Source: JAAZFZ01 sp035647435 (GTDB lineage: Bacteria; Bacillota; Clostridia; Oscillospirales; Acutalibacteraceae). Taken from it: a stretch of DNA of 6,652 nt. Every line of letters begins with the position of its first letter. The first letter of the stretch is position 1. Of the stretch, positions 1 to 5,744 are shown piece by piece. Under the pieces are notes generated by a model. That model ran no database searches. It was not told the DNA's origin and saw only the letters and a list, made by a program, of their open reading frames with translations. The stretch spans positions 1-6,652 of the forward strand of contig DASRNM010000109.1 of the NCBI GenBank assembly GCA_035647435.1, in the 5' to 3' direction. Position numbers and translations under genes: made by a program.

Positions 1-537
1 TGTCAATTTCACTGTCAGTTTGCTCATTCTTCCGTTTTTCCTCAAGTTGTCGAGGTTATCAAGCACAAAGAAAGTTTTCATGTTTTTAATAAATTCTTCA
101 ACAGTATTAATTATTGAGTTTTTATCTAACTTTTTTTCAACAAGCTCTTTAATTTTTAAAGCTATCAAAAGCTCACCTGCAGATGCACTTTTTGAGTCAA
201 AAACATGAACCTGTGTTCCGTCTTCATTTGCAATGTTCTTTGCAATATTAGCCGATGAATTAGAACCCGATAACTGAGAGGAAAGAGTTACAACAAAGTT
301 TGTTTCATCCTTTTCAAATTCGTCAACAAATGCCTGTGGTGAAGGACATGAGGAAATAGTTTTATCGCTATAATTGTTCATCTTTTCAATAAAAGCGTCG
401 ATATCTAAATTCTCGTCGTCAATAAATGTTTCATTCCCAACAGTCATTGATAAAGGAACGCTAACCGCGTTTAAAGGTTCCTCTTTAAGCTCGGGCGTTA
501 ACTCGCAACAGCTGTCTACAACTAGTTTAAATTTCAT
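1..537 (-). CDS. DegV family protein, N-terminal part (cut by window edge)
   Basis: DegV proteins are cytosolic two-domain proteins that bind a fatty acid and, in Gram-positive bacteria, act with fatty acid kinase (FakA/FakB). The reverse strand gives 179 residues with no stop. Visible family motifs are VVDSCCELTPEL near residues 6-17 (usual VDSxxDLP), SCPSPQAF at 63-70 (usual TSxPSP), SSQLSGSNSSA at 86-96, DSKSASAGE at 114-122 and LDNLRKNGRMSKL at 162-174. Family members are about 280 residues, so roughly 100 C-terminal residues lie outside the window. The ATG is chosen because AAGGTGG sits 6 bases upstream and the VDS motif starts at the usual distance from it. The gene is divergent from its neighbours and has its own promoter. 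The family call is firm; the ligand cannot be read from the sequence. Confidence 0.93.
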   Translation of the reverse strand, partial: MKFKLVVDSCCELTPELKEEPLNAVSVPLSMTVGNETFIDDENLDIDAFIEKMNNYSDKTISSCPSPQAFVDEFEKDETNFVVTLSSQLSGSNSSANIAKNIANEDGTQVHVFDSKSASAGELLIALKIKELVEKKLDKNSIINTVEEFIKNMKTFFVLDNLDNLRKNGRMSKLTVKLT

Positions 538-560
538 TCTAATCCACCTTTTTAAAAGAT

Positions 561-590
561 ATTATATTTTAATACGATCTACTTTTACAA
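561..590 (-). promoter_or_regulatory. Sigma-A-type promoter of the DegV gene
   Basis: On the reverse strand there is a -35 box TTGTAA (585-590), an 18-base spacer and a perfect -10 box TATAAT (561-566). Transcription would begin near 554, just ahead of the ribosome-binding site AAGGTGG at 544-550, giving a very short leader. This is a consensus match only. Confidence 0.6.
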
Positions 591-647
591 AATTCGCTAC
601 AAATCTTGCTTTAAGTATGCTAATCAGTATATATTAATAAGGCTACT

Positions 648-672
648 TTATAATTATTATTTGTAATTATAA
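648..672. repeat. Perfect 9-bp inverted repeat in the divergent intergenic region; possible operator
   Basis: TTATAATTA at 648-656 is repeated in inverse as TAATTATAA at 664-672, separated by 7 bases. The left arm contains a TATAAT hexamer (649-654) that could be the -10 box of the downstream glycosidase-like gene, although no convincing -35 box lies 16-18 bases upstream. The symmetric layout over a possible promoter would suit a dimeric repressor. The region is very AT-rich, so a chance palindrome is quite possible. Confidence 0.3.
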
Positions 673-717
673 CCAAAGTTAACAGTTTCGCAATATAAAA
701 ACTTCGGGGTGAAAAAT

Positions 718-2691
718 ATGATTAATAAAAAACCGCTGTTCTCTATTCTCGTCTCCAAATATTTCAATTTAAAATTGGGAATGAGTGTTACTTTAAAGCG
801 TGGTTTGATAGGAAAATCAGGCTACATGTGCAAAAAATATCCCGGCCTTGTCGCTTCTTTCGGTTTTGAGGGTGATAAACATGCGCCCATTGCATATATT
901 GACGGTAGCTATCGCATTCGAGACAGAAAACTATTCATTACTTTTGGTTTAAAAAATATTGTCGGGAAAATTAAATGGTACAATAAAGAGGGTTGGCTGC
1001 CATGCTTCGTGAGCGAATTTAACACCGACAATTTTTATGTGTGCATTGAAAGCTTTGCAGACAAGGTTGAAGTTGACGGTCTGAGCTTTGAAGTTGTATA
1101 TTCAAGGTTAAAGTTAAAAAACATTACAAGCTTTAACGTAAAGTTGCCAAAGCCTTCAAAAAAATTGATTTTGCTTAGCAATAATAGCAAGAAAAAAACA
1201 TTAGATGTCGGCGAAGAAGTTATAATGGATTATTGTATAGTATCCGACAGGTTCGGTTGTAATTATTCTTTCCCTGCCGATGTAAAAATTTCAAATCTTG
1301 GTGGATTTGATGAGCATTTCGAGATAATGAAAAATTATTGGAAGAATAAGCTTTCAAAAATAGCGCAAATAAATAAATTGCCTGACAAAAGACTCATTGA
1401 TGCCTATAAGGCAGGATACGTCTACACAATGATAATAAAGGACGGCGACGAGCTTCATGTTGGCGAAAACGGGTACGACAGAGTATTTGACCACGATGTA
1501 ATAGGCATTATCGCAACATTGCTGACAATTGGTGATTTTGAGCATTTCGAAAAGTATTCGGAGCATATTCTCAAAAACATACAGTATCCCGATGCAAGGT
1601 GGAAATACAGCTGGGTTTTTGCACTTTATCTTCAAAAAACCGGCAATATTGATTTGATTAGAAAAAAGTTTGACGATATCAAAAGTAACACACATTTTAT
1701 TGAGCGAGACAGGTGCAATGACGGTAAAGGTATAATGAAAAAAACAATAGCTATTGATTCAAACGGACATTGGACAATTGACAATTGGTCTGCACTTTTC
1801 GGTCTATTAACATATAAATATATTTGTGATAAAACAGGCAACAAAAGCGAATCATCCTGGGCACAATCGCAATACAATTGTTTGCTAAAAATCTCAAATA
1901 AAACTATCGGTGAAACAATAAAAAAGCACAACCTTCAATATCTACCCATTTCAATGACAGAGCCGAACGAATTCGGAGCAAGGCAGGACCCGCGAGACGC
2001 AAACTGGGCATCAATGTTTCTGTTTGGTAGATGGGCATGGGACGGTTACTTGTTCGGAGCCAATCAACAAGGATGTATGCTTGACTTGATTGACGATACA
2101 TACTACTACGGTTTTGACAAACGCAAAGAAATAAACGGCAACCATGCCAACTTCGGCGGTTACCCTCACGGTTATTTTTGCAGCTCATACAATGCAGGCT
2201 ATGCAAGCAGTGCACTCAGGGGGCAAAAATATCGAGATTTAGGTATAAAAGCCTATCAGTTTATGATTGATTTTGCACAAAGTGGTCCTTATTCATGGTG
2301 GGAGGGAATTGATTACCCTGACAAAGCCTCGCCATGGAATATAAACCATTGCCCTAGGGGTGGTGGCTCTTGTCAACATATGTGGGGGCAGGCGGTTGCA
2401 ACAAAGGTTTTGTTCGATTCATTGATCTGTGAAAAAAGTGACGGCTCTTTGATTATAGGCCGTGGCATACCCCGTGAATGGCTTTGGGACGGCGAGGAAA
2501 TTGAAGTTGAAAACTACCCTATCAGTCGAAACAGGCGTGTCGGATTCAATATCAAAACGCAAGGTAACAATATCACTGTTCACCTTTTAGGTGACGAAAT
2601 AGATAACGACACCTACATTGAATTCCCGCTGCTTGGAAATAAAGATGTAATTATCCCTTCTGGAAATAAGTCAAAAACAACAAAAATCTAA
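718..2691 (+). CDS. Six-hairpin ((alpha/alpha)6-barrel) glycosidase-like protein, family unassigned
   Basis: This 657-residue protein resembles glycoside hydrolases with an (alpha/alpha)6 barrel, the fold shared by amylo-1,6-glucosidases, GH15, GH63, GH78 and GH116. The apparent order is a beta-rich N-terminal domain (about 1-195), a helical barrel (about 205-570) and a small C-terminal beta domain (about 575-650) that begins with GIPREWLWDGEEIEV, like the C-terminal sandwich of such enzymes. Conserved-looking acidic and aromatic motifs are ENGYDRVFDHDVIG (250-263), TIDNWSALFG (353-362), MTEPNEFGARQDPRDANW (413-430) and YSWWEGID (525-532). Candidate catalytic acids are in these motifs, but I cannot assign them. 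No signal peptide is visible, so it is probably cytosolic. The ATG is preferred over the in-frame GTG at 709 because GGGGTGA ends 6 bases before it, and the GTG lies inside that site. The next gene, a ceramidase-like protein, is 80 bases downstream. Substrate and GH family are unknown. Confidence 0.72.
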   Translation: MINKKPLFSILVSKYFNLKLGMSVTLKRGLIGKSGYMCKKYPGLVASFGFEGDKHAPIAYIDGSYRIRDRKLFITFGLKNIVGKIKWYNKEGWLPCFVSEFNTDNFYVCIESFADKVEVDGLSFEVVYSRLKLKNITSFNVKLPKPSKKLILLSNNSKKKTLDVGEEVIMDYCIVSDRFGCNYSFPADVKISNLGGFDEHFEIMKNYWKNKLSKIAQINKLPDKRLIDAYKAGYVYTMIIKDGDELHVGENGYDRVFDHDVIGIIATLLTIGDFEHFEKYSEHILKNIQYPDARWKYSWVFALYLQKTGNIDLIRKKFDDIKSNTHFIERDRCNDGKGIMKKTIAIDSNGHWTIDNWSALFGLLTYKYICDKTGNKSESSWAQSQYNCLLKISNKTIGETIKKHNLQYLPISMTEPNEFGARQDPRDANWASMFLFGRWAWDGYLFGANQQGCMLDLIDDTYYYGFDKRKEINGNHANFGGYPHGYFCSSYNAGYASSALRGQKYRDLGIKAYQFMIDFAQSGPYSWWEGIDYPDKASPWNINHCPRGGGSCQHMWGQAVATKVLFDSLICEKSDGSLIIGRGIPREWLWDGEEIEVENYPISRNRRVGFNIKTQGNNITVHLLGDEIDNDTYIEFPLLGNKDVIIPSGNKSKTTKI

Positions 2692-2711
2692 ATTTTAATT
2701 TCTAATTTTTG

Positions 2712-2740
2712 TTGAAATTATATCAGATAAGTGATACGAT
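2712..2740 (+). promoter_or_regulatory. Extended -10 promoter of the ceramidase-like gene
   Basis: TTGAAA (2712-2717, one mismatch to TTGACA), a 17-base spacer and TACGAT (2735-2740) preceded by TGa at 2732-2734 form an extended -10 promoter. It lies 31 bases before the start codon, so the gene can be transcribed independently of the glycosidase-like gene. No convincing terminator separates the two, so read-through is also possible. Confidence 0.6.
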
Positions 2741-2771
2741 AATAAAGAAAATAAAAACAGGGGTGTTGTTG

Positions 2772-4463
2772 ATGAATAAAATGTTTAAAAGAATTATTTC
2801 TATTGTTGTAGCTTTCTCTATAGTCTTTTCAGTTTCGGGGCTTACGGTTTCCCCTTATGCTGTTAAGAACAATTCAGGCAATAGTCAACCTTATGTTTCT
2901 AACGCTGTTCAGAGCACGCGCTCTTCTAATTTGGGCGATAGCTTAATTGATTCTTTCATGCGTGTTTTTTGTAACACTCTTGATGTTGTAGTTAATGTCA
3001 TAATCGGTGAAATAGTCAACCTTTTCCCTGAAGTTGAGCTCGAGTCGGGAGAAGATTATGTAAACGAGAGCTTCTTTGTCGGTCATGAAAACTTTCTAAC
3101 CTCACCTGCACAAGACGCTGTTTGGCGTTTAGGATATTCGAGTGCAAGTATTATCCCAAAAAACATGATGACAAAAGATTACTATTTTGGCGGTTTTATG
3201 TTCCCGCTTGAGCCTGCAAGGACTATTGCTGATGACCAACGAGTAAGAGTCATCTGCATTGACGACGGCTCAGGCAGAGGCACAACAGCTTTTGCTTCAA
3301 TTGATGCGGTCGGTCTTGGCAACGGCGACGTTACGGCAATCCGTGCGCTGCTTAAAGATTTCGCACGAGAAAACAATATTGTAAGCATAAACATTTCATG
3401 CACACATGCCCATTCATGCATTGATACACAGGGTTTAAGCGGCAAGTTTATAGTCTCTGCGATTACGAATGCGGTTTATACTAAGTATGGTTTCCTCAAC
3501 GGCAAGATCACCTCAGGCAGAGACGAGGAGTTCATGAGCGTTTTATATTCAAAAACTGTACAATCTGTTAAAGATGCTTTCAACTCAATGAAAGAGGGCA
3601 ATCTTTATTTCTCAACTGTCGATGTTTCAGAATATATTAGGGATAAGCGTGACCCTCAAGTATTTGACCCTAACATAAATTCCTTGCATTTTGTGCCGAA
3701 TGATAGCAGCCGAGATGTTTGGATTGCAAACCTTGGCGCTCACCCAACTTCATTGAGCAGGGAAAGCACAAGCATAAGCGCCGACTTCCCACACTACATG
3801 GAGCAGGCAGTAAATGAATATGCCAATGCGGATTTCATTTTCTTCCAAGGTGCGCAGGGTGCAATCGCAACAAACAGAGGCGTTTTCAACACAACAGGGG
3901 AAATGACAGGCTATGAAGTCATGACGGCAATGGGTAGAGAATTTGGTAGACTAATGATACAAGAAGGAACACAAGAGGTTAAGCTAGAGCCATTGTTCAA
4001 CATTCGTCACAGGGAAGTTTTTGTACCTGCTACAAACCCTATAATGGAACTTGTTCTGAAAGCACAGCTTGTCAATAATATTGCCGTTAACACTGAGAAT
4101 GGTCCAAAAATTGCAACTGAAGTTGGATATGCGGAATTTGGCACTAGTCTTGCAACAGCTATTTTACCGGGTGAATTTTTCCCCGAAATAGTTTGGGGTG
4201 GCACTTTTGGTGCGGATAAAGCTTGGAACAAAGTTGAATTCGACAGACCTTCAATTCAAGAAATTATCGGTGAAAATAGAAAAGTCGTTGCATTCGGTCT
4301 TTCAAATGACGCAGCAGGATATGTTGTGCCAGACAACGATTATGCTCCTTTCATAGCAGACTTCTTAGGATATGACCACTATGAAGAAACGCTTTCGGGC
4401 GGTTCACAAATGGCATCAACAATTGTCGACGCGTTCGAACTTCTTGTGAATTCAACTAATTGA
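2772..4463 (+). CDS. Exported neutral/alkaline ceramidase-like protein
   Basis: Neutral ceramidases are zinc amidases that split ceramide into sphingosine and fatty acid. This 563-residue protein starts with a lysine-containing n-region and a hydrophobic stretch (about 9-26) typical of a signal peptide, then about 75 poorly recognisable residues. From about residue 100 it follows the family: INISCTHAHSCIDTQGL (206-222), NLGAHPTSLSRESTSISADF (320-339), FFQGAQGAIATN (357-368), ILPGEFFPE (464-472) and GLSNDAAGYVVPDNDY (509-524). By analogy with the Pseudomonas enzyme, likely zinc-site residues are His212/His214, His324, Glu468 and Tyr517. Two oddities stand out. The GDVSP-type motif carrying the catalytic serine appears as GAIAT, and the protein ends without the family's C-terminal Ig-like domain. 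True ceramidase activity is therefore uncertain. The ATG follows AGGGGTG by 6 bases; an in-frame TTG at 2709 lies upstream of and inside the promoter and is rejected. Confidence 0.8.
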   Translation: MNKMFKRIISIVVAFSIVFSVSGLTVSPYAVKNNSGNSQPYVSNAVQSTRSSNLGDSLIDSFMRVFCNTLDVVVNVIIGEIVNLFPEVELESGEDYVNESFFVGHENFLTSPAQDAVWRLGYSSASIIPKNMMTKDYYFGGFMFPLEPARTIADDQRVRVICIDDGSGRGTTAFASIDAVGLGNGDVTAIRALLKDFARENNIVSINISCTHAHSCIDTQGLSGKFIVSAITNAVYTKYGFLNGKITSGRDEEFMSVLYSKTVQSVKDAFNSMKEGNLYFSTVDVSEYIRDKRDPQVFDPNINSLHFVPNDSSRDVWIANLGAHPTSLSRESTSISADFPHYMEQAVNEYANADFIFFQGAQGAIATNRGVFNTTGEMTGYEVMTAMGREFGRLMIQEGTQEVKLEPLFNIRHREVFVPATNPIMELVLKAQLVNNIAVNTENGPKIATEVGYAEFGTSLATAILPGEFFPEIVWGGTFGADKAWNKVEFDRPSIQEIIGENRKVVAFGLSNDAAGYVVPDNDYAPFIADFLGYDHYEETLSGGSQMASTIVDAFELLVNSTN

Positions 4464-4481
4464 ATATAAATTAAAATCGTG

Positions 4482-4510
4482 TTGACATAAATTTTAGATT
4501 GTGCTAAACT
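4482..4510 (+). promoter_or_regulatory. Strong sigma-A-type promoter of the aroF-tyrA operon
   Basis: A perfect -35 box TTGACA (4482-4487), a 17-base spacer and TAAACT (4505-4510) preceded by an extended -10 TGc (4502-4504) form the best promoter in the window. Initiation near 4517 would produce a leader of about 220 bases before the DAHP synthase start, which is long enough to hold the leader peptide and terminator described below. Confidence 0.82.
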
Positions 4511-4540
4511 AAAAAAATCAATAAAAGTTTGAGGTTTATT

Positions 4541-4642
4541 ATGAATTCTTCTTTGCGTTTTGCAGTAAATTATTACTACTATATTTATTCAATGATAAAT
4601 ATGGTTAGTGTGAATATTGCTGCAAACCAAAAAAGGTCATAA
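4541..4642 (+). CDS. Tyrosine-rich regulatory leader peptide of the aroF-tyrA operon
   Basis: A 33-codon open frame begins at ATG 4541, 6 bases after a good GAGG ribosome-binding site (4531-4534), and ends at TAA 4640-4642. Residues 11-16 read Tyr-Tyr-Tyr-Tyr-Ile-Tyr (codons TAT TAC TAC TAT ATT TAT, 4571-4588), with one Phe at residue 7. Five tyrosines in six codons directly upstream of genes that make tyrosine is the hallmark of an attenuator leader peptide, as in the pheA, his and trp leaders of enterobacteria. It lies between a strong promoter and an intrinsic terminator. The expected role is in cis: a ribosome stalled at Tyr codons when charged tRNA-Tyr is scarce would favour read-through into the operon. 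The peptide itself is probably not functional. Whether it is translated is inferred from the start site and frame. Confidence 0.8.
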   Translation: MNSSLRFAVNYYYYIYSMINMVSVNIAANQKRS

Positions 4643-4690
4643 TGGTAAATTAATTTTTGCTAAACAAAAGGGCCCCGCAGTGAATTTCAC
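4578..4690 (+). promoter_or_regulatory. Predicted pause hairpin and antiterminator of the tyrosine attenuator
   Basis: Two RNA pairings can be drawn by eye. First, 4578-4588 pairs with 4595-4605 (11 bp including one G-U, six-base loop), placing the last Tyr codons in the left arm of a hairpin, as in classical leader RNAs. Second, 4610-4623 can pair with 4677-4690 in 12 of 14 positions (two G-U). This would tie up the end of the terminator's left arm and its inner stem. The first segment of that pairing lies inside the leader peptide frame, downstream of the Tyr codons, so it is free when a ribosome stalls there and disturbed when translation runs on to the stop. The antiterminator is much weaker than the terminator, so this is a model. 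Confidence 0.42.
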
Positions 4691-4712
4691 GGCGGGGCTC
4701 TTATTATATTTT
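4670..4712 (+). terminator. Intrinsic terminator (attenuator) ahead of DAHP synthase
   Basis: GGGCCCCGC (4670-4678) pairs with GCGGGGCTC (4692-4700) over 9 bp with one G-U. A single A-G mismatch follows, then a 4-bp inner stem GTGA/TCAC (4680-4683 with 4687-4690) closed by a three-base loop. The tail 4701-4712 is TTATTATATTTT, and the left arm is preceded by an A-rich stretch. The hairpin lies 28 bases after the leader peptide stop and 28 bases before the DAHP synthase start, so it stands inside the transcription unit as an attenuator instead of ending it. Confidence 0.88.
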
Positions 4713-4739
4713 CTGACACTATTAAAGGAGGCTATTAAA

Positions 4740-5744
4740 ATGATTGTTGTGGTAAGAGAAGATGCACAGCAAGAGCAAGTCGACAATTTAATTTCTTGGA
4801 TTAAAAGTCAAAATGTAGGGGTTCATATTTCTCATGGGGAGTATCAAACCGTTCTCGGTCTTATCGGGGACACTGCCAAAATTGACACAGATTTAATCGA
4901 AGGGCTGGATTTTGTTTACAGCGTTAAGCGAATCAGCGAACCTTTCAAAAACGCAAATAGAAAATTTCACCCCGACAACTCGGTAATAGACATCGGCGGT
5001 ATAAAAATCGGCGACGGCAACTTTCAATTCATTGCTGGGCCATGCTCGGTTGAATCCTCCGAACAGGTTTTAGAAATTGCAAAAAAGGTAAAGGCCTCGG
5101 GTGCAACCCTTTTGCGAGGCGGAGCGTTCAAACCACGCACTTCACCATATGACTTTCAGGGGTTGAGGGCTCAGGGAATAGAAATTCTACTCAATGCAAA
5201 AAAAGAAACTGGCTTGCCTATTGTTTCTGAAATAATGAACCCTAACCATGTTTCGATGTTTGAAGATGTCGATGTAATACAAGTCGGTGCAAGGAATATG
5301 CAAAATTTTGAATTGCTCAAAGAATTGGGCAAAACCGACAAGCCTATACTTCTTAAAAGAGGGCTTGCGAACACACTCAAAGAGCTTTTGATGAGTGCAG
5401 AATATATTATGGCTGGTGGCAACGAGCAAATTATTCTTTGCGAGCGTGGCATCAGAACATTTGAAACCTACACAAGAAACACGCTTGATATTTCCGCAAT
5501 CCCAATGCTAAAAGAGCTTACTCATTTGCCTGTTATTGTGGACCCGAGTCATGCGTGCGGAATGTCACGAATGGTTTTGCCGATGTCCCTTGCTGCGGCG
5601 GCTTGCGGAGCTGATGGTCTAATGATTGAAGTGCACAACGACCCTGCTCATGCACTTTGCGACGGCCCTCAATCTCTCACGCCTGAGCAGTTTGAGCTTG
5701 TTGCACAAAGAGTTAAACGCATTTTGGAGGTGAACAAAGAATGA
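4740..5744 (+). CDS. aroF: 3-deoxy-7-phosphoheptulonate (DAHP) synthase, AroA(I)-beta type
   Basis: The enzyme condenses phosphoenolpyruvate with erythrose 4-phosphate to give DAHP, the first step of the shikimate pathway, in the cytosol. The 334-residue protein has a ferredoxin-like (ACT-like) N-terminal regulatory domain (about 1-70) and a TIM barrel. Visible motifs are AGPCSVES (99-106), GGAFKPRTSPYDFQG (127-141), GARNMQN (183-189), LLKRG (204-208), CERGIRTFE (234-242) and DPSHACG (268-274). Likely metal ligands are Cys102, His271, Glu297 and Asp308. The layout matches the Thermotoga maritima enzyme, in which the N-terminal domain mediates feedback inhibition by tyrosine. The ATG at 4740 is chosen because AAAGGAGG lies 8 bases upstream; an in-frame TTG at 4617 would run through the terminator and is not credible. 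It overlaps tyrA by 4 bases and is preceded by the Tyr attenuator, so expression and activity may both respond to tyrosine. Confidence 0.96.
   Translation: MIVVVREDAQQEQVDNLISWIKSQNVGVHISHGEYQTVLGLIGDTAKIDTDLIEGLDFVYSVKRISEPFKNANRKFHPDNSVIDIGGIKIGDGNFQFIAGPCSVESSEQVLEIAKKVKASGATLLRGGAFKPRTSPYDFQGLRAQGIEILLNAKKETGLPIVSEIMNPNHVSMFEDVDVIQVGARNMQNFELLKELGKTDKPILLKRGLANTLKELLMSAEYIMAGGNEQIILCERGIRTFETYTRNTLDISAIPMLKELTHLPVIVDPSHACGMSRMVLPMSLAAAACGADGLMIEVHNDPAHALCDGPQSLTPEQFELVAQRVKRILEVNKE

Noticed and set aside
20..637. Plus-strand open frames at 20-208 and 374-637
   Set aside because: They are mainly antisense to the DegV gene, whose family motifs are clear on the other strand.
709..717. GTG start for the glycosidase-like protein
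   Set aside because: The GTG is part of the GGGGTGA ribosome-binding site for the ATG at 718.
1354..2215. Long open frames on the minus strand inside the glycosidase-like gene
   Set aside because: They are antisense to a well-supported coding region, show no recognisable domain and have no clear ribosome-binding sites. The same holds for antisense frames inside the ceramidase-like, aroF and tyrA genes.
2685..2712. A terminator between the glycosidase-like and ceramidase-like genes
   Set aside because: Only short AT self-complementarity is present, with no GC-containing stem.
2709..2771. TTG start for the ceramidase-like protein
   Set aside because: It overlaps the -35 box of the predicted promoter and would put about 20 extra residues before a normal signal peptide; the ATG at 2772 has its own ribosome-binding site.
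4510..4739. A T-box tyrosine riboswitch upstream of aroF
   Set aside because: The conserved T-box sequence (AGGGTGGNACCGCG type) and the long specifier stem are absent, and a leader peptide frame fills the space instead.
4617..4739. An N-terminal extension of DAHP synthase from an in-frame TTG
   Set aside because: It would run through the terminator hairpin and has no ribosome-binding site, whereas the ATG at 4740 has AAAGGAGG at good spacing and begins at the expected domain edge.
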